Below, piece after piece: positions 17,609 to 26,221 of a stretch of DNA of 64,000 nucleotides. The stretch is from Gordonia iterans. Its GTDB lineage: Bacteria > Actinomycetota > Actinomycetes > Mycobacteriales > Mycobacteriaceae. Both the position numbers and the translations under genes were made by a program. Where the stretch lies: NCBI RefSeq assembly GCF_002993285.1, contig NZ_CP027433.1, positions 3,162,001 to 3,226,000 on the forward strand, read 5' to 3'. Each line of letters starts with the position of its first letter. The first letter of the stretch is position 1. The notes beneath the pieces were generated by a model. The model was not told where the DNA came from. It did not search any database and worked only from the letters and a program-made list of their open reading frames with translations.

Positions 17609-17947
17609 TCAGATGATGCCGCGCTTGAGGCGGCGACGCTCACGCTCGGAGAGACCACCCCAGATGCCGAACCGCTCGTCGTTGCCCAGCGCGTACTCGA
17701 GGCACTCGGCCTTGACCTCGCAGCCGTGGCAGATGCGCTTGGCTTCGCGGGTGGACCCGCCCTTCTCCGGGAAGAACGCTTCGGGGTCGGTCTGTGCGCA
17801 CAGGGCACGCTCCTGCCACTGGTCCTCGATCTCGTCGAAGCACGCATCGATTCCCGAGGGCACCACAGACAGGTGACTGCCGTTGCCGGTGAACACCGAG
17901 GCCGGTGTCGAGTTTCCGAACTCTTCTCCGTTGCCCGCGAACGTCAT
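17609..17947 (-). CDS. whiB2: WhiB-family iron-sulfur regulator, WhiB2/WhmD type
   Basis: A 112-residue WhiB protein. The [4Fe-4S] cysteines are Cys50, Cys73, Cys76 and Cys82 (ALCAQTD and CHGCEVKAEC). The GIWGG turn is at 94-98 and a basic tail ERERRRLKRGII ends the protein. The EKGGSTREAKRIC stretch and the neighbours (fbiA, DUF3499) mark it as the WhiB2 (WhmD) group, which in mycobacteria is tied to septation and division. ATG 17947 has AGGAGG five bases upstream. An in-frame extension to 18025 lacks conserved sequence. The 300-base gap to fbiA likely holds both promoters. Confidence 0.94.
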   Translation of the reverse strand: MTFAGNGEEFGNSTPASVFTGNGSHLSVVPSGIDACFDEIEDQWQERALCAQTDPEAFFPEKGGSTREAKRICHGCEVKAECLEYALGNDERFGIWGGLSERERRRLKRGII

Positions 17948-18251
17948 CGTCGCCCTCCTGATCGATCGAACCCTACGGCGGTGCGTGAATCCGATGCAAA
18001 AGAAGCAACTCAGATGGATGACCAAGCCGCTCGACTAGGAATCACACTGCTGTGATTACACACGCCGAAGCGGGTCGAGGTCAAGTGAACAGCGAAGTTT
18101 CAGTGATATCACCCGAAAAGCCGACAGGCGTGGAGCGACCCGGGAGTGTCGCGCGAGATGTTCGGCACATTTCGGATGTCACACGTTCAGGGGACGCGTG
18201 CCCCGGTCCTCGCCGGGCGGCGACCCCGCGTCTTCTCGTAGTGTGTTCGCT
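17948..18251. other. whiB2-fbiA divergent control region
   Basis: A 304-base gap. The fbiA side has TAGTGT at 18239-18244, seven bases before its GTG. The whiB2 side has a good Shine-Dalgarno and an upstream segment that is less GC-rich than its surroundings (17990-18120). No operator was recognised. Confidence 0.5.
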
Positions 18252-19259
18252 GTGAAGGTGACGGTACTGGTCGGAGGCGTCGGCGGCGCCCGGTTCCTGC
18301 AGGGTGCGCGCGAGTTGTTCGGCGTCACCGCGTTTCCCGCCGCCGAGGGCGAGCCCGCGGGACCGAACACGGTCACCGCCGTGGTGAACGTCGGCGACGA
18401 CGCCTGGATGCACGGCGTGCGGATCTGCCCCGACCTGGACACCTGCATGTACACACTGGGCGGCGGGATCGACACCGAGCGCGGCTGGGGCCGCCGGGAC
18501 GAGACCTGGCACGCCAAAGACGAACTGGCCGCCTACGGCGCGGATCCGGACTGGTTCGGGCTCGGCGACCGCGACCTGGCGACCCACCTGATCCGGACGC
18601 AGATGCTCGACGCCGGGTTCCGGCTCTCCGACATCACCGCCGCCCTCAGCAAGCGGTGGCAGCCCGGCGTGCGGCTGCTGCCGGTGAGCGACGACCGCCA
18701 CGAGACCCACGTCCTGATCGACAAACCCGGCGGCGAACCCGGCGAACGCCTGGCCATCCACTTCCAGGAATGGTGGGTGCGCTACCGCGCCCAGGTGCCC
18801 ACGCACGGCTTCGCGCAGGTCGACGGCAACGCCACACCCGCACCCGGCGTGCTCGAGGCGATCGCCGACGCCGACGTCGTGCTGATCGCACCGAGCAATC
18901 CGGTGGTCTCAGTCGGCGCGATCACCAGCGTCCCCGGCATCCGTTCCGCGCTGCGCACCACCGGCGCCCCGGTGGTCGGCATCAGCCCGGTCATCGACGA
19001 CCGCCCGCTGCGCGGCATGGCCGACGAGTGCCTCTCGGTGATCGGCGTGGCCACCACCGCCCGAGCGATCGCCGAGCACTACGGCGCGCGCAGCGGCAAC
19101 GGGCTGCTCGACGGCTGGCTGGTGGCGCCCGGCGACGCCGCCGCTGCCGATCCGGTGGCCGGGATCGCGACGGCCGAAGCGCCGTTGCTGATGACCGACC
19201 CGACCGCCACCGCCGACATGGTGCGCGCGGCGTGCCGGCTCGTCGGCGTCGAGGCGTGA
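18252..19259 (+). CDS. fbiA: F420 biosynthesis transferase FbiA (CofD family)
   Basis: FbiA (335 aa) transfers the phospho-(enol)pyruvyl or lactyl moiety to FO during coenzyme F420 synthesis, giving dehydro-F420-0 or F420-0. CofD-family features: [20 protein letters not shown] at the amino end, [21 protein letters not shown] around residue 45-65, GWGRRDETW, and later [19 protein letters not shown] with [12 protein letters not shown] 18252 is chosen because homologues start at this KVTVL strand and TAGTGT lies seven bases upstream. Followed by fbiB after 40 bases that contain a tandem repeat. Confidence 0.95.
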   Translation: MKVTVLVGGVGGARFLQGARELFGVTAFPAAEGEPAGPNTVTAVVNVGDDAWMHGVRICPDLDTCMYTLGGGIDTERGWGRRDETWHAKDELAAYGADPDWFGLGDRDLATHLIRTQMLDAGFRLSDITAALSKRWQPGVRLLPVSDDRHETHVLIDKPGGEPGERLAIHFQEWWVRYRAQVPTHGFAQVDGNATPAPGVLEAIADADVVLIAPSNPVVSVGAITSVPGIRSALRTTGAPVVGISPVIDDRPLRGMADECLSVIGVATTARAIAEHYGARSGNGLLDGWLVAPGDAAAADPVAGIATAEAPLLMTDPTATADMVRAACRLVGVEA

Positions 19260-19297
19260 GGATTCGCGGCGTGAGGAGTCGCGGCGTGAGGAGTCGC
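19253..19297 (+). repeat. Three tandem 15-bp units across the fbiA stop and fbiB ribosome site
   Basis: Units 19253-19267, 19268-19282 and 19283-19297 read GGCGTGAGGAGTCGC, the first with a one-base change. The first copy contains the fbiA stop codon (GCG TGA). Each later copy repeats a GTGAGGAG that could pair with 16S rRNA; the last lies suitably for ATG 19300. Confidence 0.85.
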
Positions 19298-19299
19298 GC

Positions 19300-20652
19300 A
19301 TGACGGACCGGAACACGCACGACCACCGCGCACCGGGAGAGCTCACGATCCGGCCGGTGACCGGCCTCGGCGAGTTCGGCCCGGACAGCGATCTCGCGGC
19401 CGAAATCCTCAGCGCCGCACCGTGGATCGCCGACGACGACGTTCTGGTGGTGACCAGCAAGGTCTTCTCCAAGATCGAGGGCCGCACCGTTCCCGCACCG
19501 AGCGACCCCCACGAACGAGATGCGTTCCGCCGCAGACTGATCGAGAAGGAGGCGGTGAGGATCGTCGCACGCCGCGACGAACTCCTCATCACCGCGAACC
19601 GGAACGGTCTGGTGCAGGCCGCCGCCGGGGTCGACGGCTCCAACCTGCCCGGCGACCGACTGGCCCTGCTGCCCGAGGACCCGGACGCCAGCGCCGCCCG
19701 TCTGCGTGCCGCACTGGCCGCTTCCGGCCGCCGGGTGGCCGTGGTGGTCACCGACACGATGGGACGCGCGTGGCGGGCCGGCCAGACCGATGTGGCGATC
19801 GGCGCGTCCGGGATCGCCGTCCGGCACGGTTACGACGGGAGCGTCGACGACTACGGAAACCCGTTGCGCGTCACCGACATCGCCGTCGCCGACGAACTCG
19901 CTGCGGCCGCAGATCTGGTGAAGGGAAAGCTGGCCGGTGTCCCGGTGGCCGTCGTCCGCGGCCTGCGGCCGGTCGACGACGGCACCTGCGCGCGGGACCT
20001 GGTCCGCGACCCGGAGGCCGACCTGTTCCGGCTCGGCACCGACGACGCGCTGACACAGGGCCGGATCGAGGCGTTGCTCACCCGTCGCAGCGTCCGGTCG
20101 TTCGCTCCCGGGGCCGTCGAACCGGAGGTGATGCACGCGGCGTTCGCCGACGCCCTCACCGCCCCGGCACCGCATCACACACACCCGGTGCGGTTCGTGT
20201 GGCTGCGGGATCGCGAGCGCCGCCGCACCCTGCTCGATGCGATGGCCGACGACTGGCGGGCCGATCTGACCCGTGACGCCAAGTCGGGCGAGTCCATCGC
20301 CAAACGGGTCGCCCGCGGCCAGATCCTTTACGACGCACCGGAACTGGTGATCCCGGTGATGACCGGCGACGGCATGCACGTCTACCCGGACGAGCGCCGC
20401 AACGGCTGCGAGGACACCATGTTCACCGTCGCGGCCGGGGCTGCCGTCGGTTACCTGCTGGTGGCGCTGTCGGTGCGCGGCATCGGCAGCTGCTGGATCG
20501 GGTCGACGATCTTCGCCGCCGGAACCGTTCGGCGGATCCTGGACCTGCCCGAGAAGTGGGCCCCGCTCGGCGCCGTCGCCGTCGGACGCCCGGCCGAGCA
20601 CGCCGGGCTGCGCCGGCCCGCAGACACCCGAGGACTGGTGATGGAGCTGTGA
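19300..20652 (+). CDS. fbiB: Bifunctional F420 ligase / FMN reductase FbiB
   Basis: FbiB (450 aa) adds the gamma-linked glutamate tail to F420-0 and, in its carboxyl domain, reduces dehydro-F420-0 with FMN. Residues ~1-245 are the CofE-like ligase: [46 protein letters not shown] and [21 protein letters not shown] are all present. Residues ~250-450 are a nitroreductase domain starting [14 protein letters not shown] and including [23 protein letters not shown]. This two-domain form is normal in mycobacteria and relatives. It runs into the nudix gene with a 4-base GTGA overlap. Confidence 0.96.
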   Translation: MTDRNTHDHRAPGELTIRPVTGLGEFGPDSDLAAEILSAAPWIADDDVLVVTSKVFSKIEGRTVPAPSDPHERDAFRRRLIEKEAVRIVARRDELLITANRNGLVQAAAGVDGSNLPGDRLALLPEDPDASAARLRAALAASGRRVAVVVTDTMGRAWRAGQTDVAIGASGIAVRHGYDGSVDDYGNPLRVTDIAVADELAAAADLVKGKLAGVPVAVVRGLRPVDDGTCARDLVRDPEADLFRLGTDDALTQGRIEALLTRRSVRSFAPGAVEPEVMHAAFADALTAPAPHHTHPVRFVWLRDRERRRTLLDAMADDWRADLTRDAKSGESIAKRVARGQILYDAPELVIPVMTGDGMHVYPDERRNGCEDTMFTVAAGAAVGYLLVALSVRGIGSCWIGSTIFAAGTVRRILDLPEKWAPLGAVAVGRPAEHAGLRRPADTRGLVMEL

Positions 20653-21248
20653 CAGTCGAGACGAGCATTCCGGCGCTGGCCGATTCTGCGCGGACGGCAT
20701 TGACCGGCTGGACTCCCCCGGACGCCGAGCAGGACACGTTGCGGCACACCTATCTCGCGTTCCTGGACGCCGCCGACAACCCCTGCGAACGGGCCTGCGT
20801 CCCCGGGCATCTCACCGCCTCGGCGATCGTCTTCGACGCGTCCGGCGAGCAGGTGCTGCTCACCTTGCACCCGCGCGTGGGCAAGTGGATTCAGCTGGGC
20901 GGCCACTGCGAGCCCGGCGATCCGGACATCGCCGCGGCCGCGCTCCGGGAGGCCACCGAGGAGTCGGGGCTGTCCGGCCTGGTGATCAGCGCCGCGCCCG
21001 TCCACCTGCACACGCATCCGATCACCTGCTCGCTGGGGCAGCCCACCCGGCACCTGGATGTGCGCTACGCGGCACTCGCGCCGGCCGGAGACGACGGCGC
21101 TCCCCCGGTCCCGGTGCGCAGCGACGAGTCCGTGGACCTCGCCTGGTGGCCGGTGGACGCCCTCCCCGAGAACACCGACGTGGACACGGTGCCGGCGCTG
21201 ATCGCACACGGTCGTGCCGCTCTGCGCGCCGCCGGCCTGCTGCCCTGA
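20649..21248 (+). CDS. NUDIX hydrolase coupled to fbiB
   Basis: A 199-residue NUDIX protein. The box is complete around residue 84-106: [22 protein letters not shown] then GL. The GTG at 20649 overlaps the fbiB stop (GTGA), indicating translational coupling; an upstream start within fbiB at 20556 is unlikely. NUDIX enzymes cleave nucleoside diphosphates linked to another group; the substrate is not evident. Its steady place after fbiB suggests a link with F420 intermediates or housecleaning, but that is inference. The next feature is a MITE-like element 22 bases downstream. Confidence 0.9.
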   Translation: MTVETSIPALADSARTALTGWTPPDAEQDTLRHTYLAFLDAADNPCERACVPGHLTASAIVFDASGEQVLLTLHPRVGKWIQLGGHCEPGDPDIAAAALREATEESGLSGLVISAAPVHLHTHPITCSLGQPTRHLDVRYAALAPAGDDGAPPVPVRSDESVDLAWWPVDALPENTDVDTVPALIAHGRAALRAAGLLP

Positions 21249-21270
21249 CCGCGGGTTTCGACTCGCTTCG

Positions 21271-21437
21271 CTAGTGTCCCGTGTCGGAAGGTTCTCGATG
21301 GTTGCCGGGAGTCCGATGGGCGGCCGGCAAGGCGGACGAGGGAGGGATACCGGCAGGTATCCTGACCGAGGACAACGCCGCCAGACGTTCATCGGGCCCC
21401 GGCATACCGCGAAAGAACTTTCGACACGGGACACTAG
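21271..21437. mobile_element. MITE-like element, copy 1 (167 bp)
   Basis: A 167-bp non-coding element flanked by CTAG, with terminal inverted repeats TGTCCCGTGTCGGAAG and CTTTCGACACGGGACA (one mismatch). It is the same length as copy 2 at 31906-32072 and differs from it at only three positions, all in the left 40 bp. A short internal hairpin, GGATACC-GGCA-GGTATCC, lies near the middle. No transposase is encoded. It sits between the nudix gene and the convergent glgC gene, exactly where two segments that are apart in the M. tuberculosis gene order meet. Confidence 0.85.
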
Positions 21438-21472
21438 TGAGATCGAACCGGCTCAGCCGAATGGACCCGGGG

Positions 21473-22687
21473 TCAGATGACCTCGTTCTTCGCCACGGTG
21501 ACGATCCCGCCGGAGCTCACGGTGAAGCGCTCGCGGTCGCCGTCGAGGTCGACGCCGACCTGACCCTCGTCGCTGACGCGCACGTTCTTGTCGAGGATCG
21601 CGTTGCGTACCACCGCATTCCGGCCGATCCGCACCCCCGGCATCAGAACACTGCCCTGCACCACGGCGCCTTCCTCGATCACCACATCGTTGGCGAGCAC
21701 CGAGGTGTGCACCGTCGCACCGGAGACGATGCAACCGGCGCCCACCATCGAGTCGTTGGCGGATCCGCCGCGGATGAACTTGGCCGGCGGCAGGTGCGAG
21801 GTCTCCCCGCGGATCGGCCAGCGCTGGTTGTACAGGTTGAACGCGGGTTTGGCCGACACCAGATCCATGTGCGCGTCGTAGAAGGCGTCGATGGTGCCGA
21901 CGTCGCGCCAGTAGCCCTTGTCCTCGGGAGTCTCACCCGGGATCACGTTGTCGTTGAAGTCGTAGACGTAGGCCTCGTCGCGCTCCACGAACGCCGGGAT
22001 GATGTCGCCGCCCATGTCGTGATCGGAGTCCGGATCGGCCGCGTCCGCCCGGAGCATCTCGACCAGCGCCTCGGTGGTGAACACGTAGTTGCCCATCGAA
22101 GCGAAGGTGACGTCCGGATCGTCGGGCGTGCCGGGCGGATCGGACGGCTTCTCCACGAAACGGGTGATCTTGCCGTCCGCGTCGGAGTCGATGCAGCCGA
22201 ACGCGACAGCTTCGCTGCGCGGCACGCGAATGCCGGCGACGGTCACCGAGGCACCCGTGGCGATGTGCTGCTCCACCATCTGCGACGGATCCATCCGGTA
22301 CACGTGATCGGCACCGAAGACGACGATGTACTCGGGGTTCTCGTCGAAGATCAGGTTCATCGACTGGTAGATCGCGTCCGCGCTCCCGGTGTACCAGCGC
22401 GGACCGAGGCGCTGTTGCGCCGGCACCGGGGTGATGAACTCGCCGTGGAATCCCGACGACCACCACGTCTGCGAGATGTGCCGGTCCAGTGAGTGCGACT
22501 TGTACTGGGTCAACACACAGATCCGTTCGTACCCGGCGTTGACCAGGTTCGAGAGCACGAAGTCGATCAGCCGGTACGAACTGCCGAACGGCACGGCCGG
22601 CTTGGCGCGGTCTTTGGTCAGCGGGAAGAGCCTCTTGCCTTCTCCGCCCGCGAGAACGATTCCGAGGACGTGCGGTTGAGATCTCAC
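21473..22687 (-). CDS. glgC: Glucose-1-phosphate adenylyltransferase
   Basis: GlgC (404 aa) makes ADP-glucose from glucose-1-phosphate and ATP for glycogen and, in mycobacteria, maltose-1-phosphate and methylglucose polysaccharide. The nucleotide-binding start [27 protein letters not shown] is complete, followed by [30 protein letters not shown] and FVEKPSDPP; the carboxyl third is a left-handed beta-helix with [23 protein letters not shown] 22687 is used: TATGTT lies six bases upstream, so the messenger is probably leaderless. Convergent with the nudix gene across the MITE. Confidence 0.96.
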   Translation of the reverse strand: MRSQPHVLGIVLAGGEGKRLFPLTKDRAKPAVPFGSSYRLIDFVLSNLVNAGYERICVLTQYKSHSLDRHISQTWWSSGFHGEFITPVPAQQRLGPRWYTGSADAIYQSMNLIFDENPEYIVVFGADHVYRMDPSQMVEQHIATGASVTVAGIRVPRSEAVAFGCIDSDADGKITRFVEKPSDPPGTPDDPDVTFASMGNYVFTTEALVEMLRADAADPDSDHDMGGDIIPAFVERDEAYVYDFNDNVIPGETPEDKGYWRDVGTIDAFYDAHMDLVSAKPAFNLYNQRWPIRGETSHLPPAKFIRGGSANDSMVGAGCIVSGATVHTSVLANDVVIEEGAVVQGSVLMPGVRIGRNAVVRNAILDKNVRVSDEGQVGVDLDGDRERFTVSSGGIVTVAKNEVI

Positions 22688-22777
22688 GTGTCCAACATAT
22701 CCGCATCGCCGCGCCCGCGGGCGACGGGAGCGCGAAGTCCGGGTCCTTCGGTCCGGATGGACGACGACGATTCGTCG

Positions 22778-23596
22778 TCAGGGCCGCTCGGCCACCGTCA
22801 CGGTGATGTCGACGGTCGCCCGCGCCGCCGGCGCACCGCCCAGCAACGCCTCAGCCGCGTCGGACAACTCCTCCGGGGTCCGGTGAAATCCGGCCGGTCC
22901 CATGCCGGCGAGATCCGCGAGCAGCGGCGCGGAGAGCTCGGCGGTCGCCGTGACCGGGCGGGCGGCGGTCACCGCGAAACCGCCGGCGGCCAGGTCGTCG
23001 TGCAGCCGGGCGAGCTTGTCGGCGCCGATGCTCAGCATGCCGAGCGGTTCGCGGATCTGGTGCAGATGTCCGGCGTTCGGCGTCACCAGCAGCCAGCGTC
23101 CGCCGGGCCGCAGCACCCGCGCGGTCTCGGCGACGTTGCGCGGGGCGAACACCGACAGCACCGCATCAGCGGCGCGGGAGACCACGGGCAGCCCCTCCCA
23201 CAGGTCGGCGACGACGGCCACGGCCCTCGGGTGGGCGCGCGCCGTCGACCGGGCACAGCACTTGGAGAGATCGATGCCGATTCCCGAGGCGTCCGGTGCG
23301 GCATCGAGCGCCCCGGCCAGATAGTGCCCGGTACCCGCGCCGGCGTCCACGATCACCGAGGAGTCCGGGTCTACGTGGCGGGCGAGTTCGGCGGCGACGG
23401 CCGCGAAGACCCCGGCGTCGAGCACACGACGTCGTGCGGCGACCATCGGCGCGGTGTCGCTGCGGAGACCGCGCGCACGACCGCTCAGCAGCGGGGCGTA
23501 GCCCTGCCGGGCCAGGTCGAACCGGTGCCGCTGCGGGCACACGAGTCCGCGACCGTCGAGCGCCAGCGAATCGGCGCAGACGGGACAACACAGCAA
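22778..23596 (-). CDS. RlmA-type 23S rRNA (guanine-N1) methyltransferase-like protein
   Basis: A 272-residue SAM-dependent methyltransferase with an amino-terminal zinc finger: Cys4, Cys7, Cys20 and His24 (CCPVC and CPQRHRFDLARQGY). The SAM site VIVDAGAGTGHYLAG is at about residue 85-99 and VLSVFAPRNVAETARVLRPGG follows. This is the layout of RlmA/TlrB enzymes, which methylate G745 or G748 in 23S rRNA and can give macrolide tolerance (TlrB type). Which base is modified cannot be told. The start is weak: TTG 23596 without a good ribosome site. Next upstream is DUF3117, 38 bases away. Confidence 0.82.
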   Translation of the reverse strand: MLCCPVCADSLALDGRGLVCPQRHRFDLARQGYAPLLSGRARGLRSDTAPMVAARRRVLDAGVFAAVAAELARHVDPDSSVIVDAGAGTGHYLAGALDAAPDASGIGIDLSKCCARSTARAHPRAVAVVADLWEGLPVVSRAADAVLSVFAPRNVAETARVLRPGGRWLLVTPNAGHLHQIREPLGMLSIGADKLARLHDDLAAGGFAVTAARPVTATAELSAPLLADLAGMGPAGFHRTPEELSDAAEALLGGAPAARATVDITVTVAERP

Positions 23597-23634
23597 CTCG
23601 GCGCTCGAGCGCCAGAGTCGGTCCGAGCTTTCGC

Positions 23635-23802
23635 TCAGGCCACGACCTCGCGCAGCGCTTCGCCGAGCGCCGAGGCCTCTTCGTCATTGAGTTCGACGAC
23701 CAGACGCCCACCGCCGTCGATCGGAATGCGCACCACGATGCCGCGCCCCTCCTTGACCGCCTCCAACGGACCGTCACCCATACGGGGCTTCATCGCCGCC
23801 AT
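23635..23802 (-). CDS. DUF3117 small conserved protein
   Basis: A 55-residue protein, MAAMKPRMGDGPLEAVKEGR followed by GIVVRIPIDGGGRLVVELND, a strongly conserved small family across actinobacteria with no assigned function. ATG 23802 has AAGGGAG seven bases upstream; the longer frame to 23844 adds nothing conserved. From memory the homologue in M. tuberculosis (Rv1211) also lies beside glgC and gpgS genes. Confidence 0.88.
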   Translation of the reverse strand: MAAMKPRMGDGPLEAVKEGRGIVVRIPIDGGGRLVVELNDEEASALGEALREVVA

Positions 23803-23874
23803 TCTCGCGCTCCCTTCACCGACACTGCGCTCCATGAGACACACTGCGTTACATGATACGTGGCGTGGCTCGCG

Positions 23875-24228
23875 TCACCGAGTCCGGTACCGGTCGGCGG
23901 CGCTGATCGCGTCTGTCGCGGCGTCGTCGGCGTGCTCGGCATCGCGGGCCCGGAGGTCGTGCACCACCGCGCGGAGATCGTCGATCTCGCGTGCGAGCTT
24001 CTCCAGCGCCCAGTCCACTTCCTCGGCGTCGTATCCGCGGAAGGTCTGCTGAAACACCAGGCCGCGCACGTCGTCGCCGGTGATCCCGACCAGCGGCAGC
24101 TTGGTCAGCGTGGTGCGCCGCGGCACCGGCGGCAGTTCCTCCCCACGCCCGAAGACGAACCACACGAGGGCGAAGACGATCGCCACGACGGCGAGCATCC
24201 CGAGGATGTACAGGGCTATGGTCAGCAC
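23875..24228 (-). CDS. Membrane-anchored DivIVA-domain protein
   Basis: A 117-residue protein with one amino-terminal membrane span (LYILGMLAVVAIVFALVWFVF), a linker, and a DivIVA-like helical domain: VFQQTFRGYDAEEVDWALEK, then a coiled coil with LAREIDDLRAVVHDLRARDAE. DivIVA domains recognise curved membrane or cell poles; the small size suggests an adaptor. GTG 24228 is chosen because it puts the span at the start; the frame to 24531 reads through the intergenic region. It lies between gpgS and DUF3117, as in mycobacteria (from memory, Rv1209). Confidence 0.82.
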   Translation of the reverse strand: MLTIALYILGMLAVVAIVFALVWFVFGRGEELPPVPRRTTLTKLPLVGITGDDVRGLVFQQTFRGYDAEEVDWALEKLAREIDDLRAVVHDLRARDAEHADDAATDAISAADRYRTR

Positions 24229-24407
24229 GGTTTCAGGGTAGCGACTCCCGACCGTCGCGCGGTCGCGCCGCCCTTCGGCCGGTGTTCGACGAGGACGTCC
24301 GGCCCCGGCACTCGCGACCGTGTGGTTCAGCCGAAACTGTCGGGCCGGCCCTCCGACGAGACCCGTCTGCCCACGGCGGGCGGGAATCGGAGCGTGAACG
24401 GCGCGCT

Positions 24408-25322
24408 CTACAGGAAACTCGCCACCGGCGGCCGGTCGGCGACGGTCAGCTCGGTGGGGTGCGGAGTGAAGGTGCCGTCGGCGGCCGGGACGAACTGGGT
24501 CAGCCCGACGCCGGAGTCCTCGATCCCGCACCTCGAGAGCGCTGTCGCGAGGATCTGCCGGCTCATCACCGCGAGCTCGGAGAGCGGGCGGTTGCGGTGC
24601 ACCCGGAGGCCGAGGTTCACCTGCCCGATGCCGGCCAGACCGTAGCGATCGTAGGTGTCGATCAGCAGCCCGATCTCGACGCCGTACCCGGCCGCAAACG
24701 GCACCGACGACAGCAGCTCTCGCGTTCCCGCGTATTCCCCGCCCAACGGCTGAATCACTTGCCCCAGTTCAGGTTTCAGTGCCGTCAGCAACGGTCGAGC
24801 CAGCAGCTCGGTGACCCGTCCGCCCCCGTCGGCCACCTGCGCGCCGCCCTCGCGCAGCGGTCGGCGGTAATAGCCTTTCACCAGGTGCACCTCGGGGTCG
24901 AACAGCAACGGACCGAGCAGCCGCGGCACGAACATCGGATCCGGATCGACCAGATCGGCGTCGACAAAGGCGATCAGGTCGCCGCTGGTGGCGGCGACGG
25001 CCCGCCACAGCGCCTCGCCTTTTCCGGGGCGCGGCGGCAGCTCCGGAAACACCTCGTCACGTGCGACGACTCGCGCCCCCGCGGCACGGGCGACCTCGGC
25101 GGTGGCGTCGGTGGAACCGGAGTCCAGGACCACGAGCTCATCGACCAAACCGCCCAGCAACGGCACGATCGAGGCGACCACGCCGCCGACCGCCTCCTCC
25201 TCGTCGAGCGCAGGCAGCACCACCGAGACGGTGCGCCCGCCTTTCGCGGCGAGCAGTTGTTCGACGGTCCACGCGGGCCGGTCCCACGAGTGGGTGTGCG
25301 CCTCGGGCCCGGTCTCACTCAT
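24408..25322 (-). CDS. gpgS: Glucosyl-3-phosphoglycerate synthase
   Basis: GpgS (304 aa) transfers glucose from UDP-glucose to 3-phosphoglycerate, the first step of methylglucose lipopolysaccharide synthesis in the cytosol. It is a GT-A fold enzyme (family GT81). Conserved blocks: SVVLPALDEEEAVG at about residue 34, DELVVLDSGSTDAT, RPGKGEALWRAVAATSGD, the metal-binding FVDADLVDPDP, GGGRVTELLARPLL, GEYAGTRELL and YGVEIGLLIDTYDR. ATG 25322 begins nine bases after the folP2 stop; a GTG at 25331 is an alternative. It is the third gene of fadD6 - folP2 - gpgS. Confidence 0.95.
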   Translation of the reverse strand: MSETGPEAHTHSWDRPAWTVEQLLAAKGGRTVSVVLPALDEEEAVGGVVASIVPLLGGLVDELVVLDSGSTDATAEVARAAGARVVARDEVFPELPPRPGKGEALWRAVAATSGDLIAFVDADLVDPDPMFVPRLLGPLLFDPEVHLVKGYYRRPLREGGAQVADGGGRVTELLARPLLTALKPELGQVIQPLGGEYAGTRELLSSVPFAAGYGVEIGLLIDTYDRYGLAGIGQVNLGLRVHRNRPLSELAVMSRQILATALSRCGIEDSGVGLTQFVPAADGTFTPHPTELTVADRPPVASFL

Positions 25323-25331
25323 TCGTCTCAC

Positions 25332-26147
25332 TCACGCCAATCCTCGGACCGTCCGGGCAGGCGGTCGCGTGCCGGCGATGGATGCGACCATGTCCACCAC
25401 CCGGCGAGTATCGGCGACTTCGTGAACCCGGAAGACGCGAGCACCCGTGGCGGCGGCCAGAGCCGTCGCGGCCAGCGTACCGGCCACCCGCTCGTGCAGT
25501 TCCACCCCCAGCGTCTCGCCGATGAAGTCCTTGTTGCTCAGCGCCATGAGCACCGGCCAGCCGGTGCCGGTCAGTTCGTCGAGCCGCCGCAGCAGGGCCA
25601 GCCCGTGATGCGTGTTCTTGCCGAAGTCGTGGGTGGGGTCGATCAGGATCCCGTCGCGGCGCACCCCGGCGGCCACGGCCCGCTCGGCGGCCGCGGTCAG
25701 ATCGGCCGCCACCTCGGCGACCACGTCGTCGTAGGCCACCCGGTGCGGCCGGGAGCGGACGACGGCCCCGCCGGTGTGCGAGCAGACCAGGCCGGCCCCG
25801 GCCTGCGCGGCCACGTCGACCAGGCCGGGATCGGCGCCGGCCCAGGTGTCGTTGATCAGGTCGGCGCCGGCCTCGCACGCCGCCGCCGCGACCTCGCTGC
25901 GCCAGGTGTCGACGCTGATGAGCAGGCCCGGGTGCCGCTCGCGGATCCACGCGATCATCGGCACCACGCGGTCGGCCTCGGTCCGCGCGTCGACTTCCTC
26001 GCCGGGGCCGGCTTTGACACCGCCGACGTCGACGATGTCGGCACCTTCGGCCACCACCTCGTCGATGCGGCGCTGCGCGGCCTCGTCGGAGAACGTCGCG
26101 CCGCGGTCGTAGAAGGAGTCCGGGGTCCGGTTGACGATCGCCATCAC
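25332..26147 (-). CDS. folP2: Dihydropteroate synthase homologue FolP2
   Basis: A dihydropteroate synthase-family protein. Present are MAIVNRTPDSFYDRGATFS (pterin loop), GADIVDVGGVKAGPGE, LISVDTWRSEVAAAACEAGADLIND, GLVCSHTGG and FGKNTHHGLALLRRL, ending RVHEVADTRRVVDMVASI. In mycobacteria the FolP2 paralogue lacks clear DHPS activity (from memory), so function here is uncertain. The first ordinary start is GTG 26147, but conserved residues (TLCGRAVATDRAL) continue upstream in frame to the fadD6 stop with no ATG, GTG or TTG. A CTG at 26225, overlapping that stop, would include them and has GAAGG seven bases before; see findings. Confidence 0.9.
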   Translation of the reverse strand: MMAIVNRTPDSFYDRGATFSDEAAQRRIDEVVAEGADIVDVGGVKAGPGEEVDARTEADRVVPMIAWIRERHPGLLISVDTWRSEVAAAACEAGADLINDTWAGADPGLVDVAAQAGAGLVCSHTGGAVVRSRPHRVAYDDVVAEVAADLTAAAERAVAAGVRRDGILIDPTHDFGKNTHHGLALLRRLDELTGTGWPVLMALSNKDFIGETLGVELHERVAGTLAATALAAATGARVFRVHEVADTRRVVDMVASIAGTRPPARTVRGLA

Positions 26148-26221
26148 CAGCGCCCGGTCGGTCGCGACCGCCCGCCCACAGAGTGTGGCGGGCGGACGGG
26201 CCGGTGGCGAGACGGGCGTGG

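Noticed and set aside
21281-21480. Small protein encoded by the MITE-like element
   Set aside because: Frames in the two copies run into different flanks and have no ribosome site; the element is better seen as non-coding.
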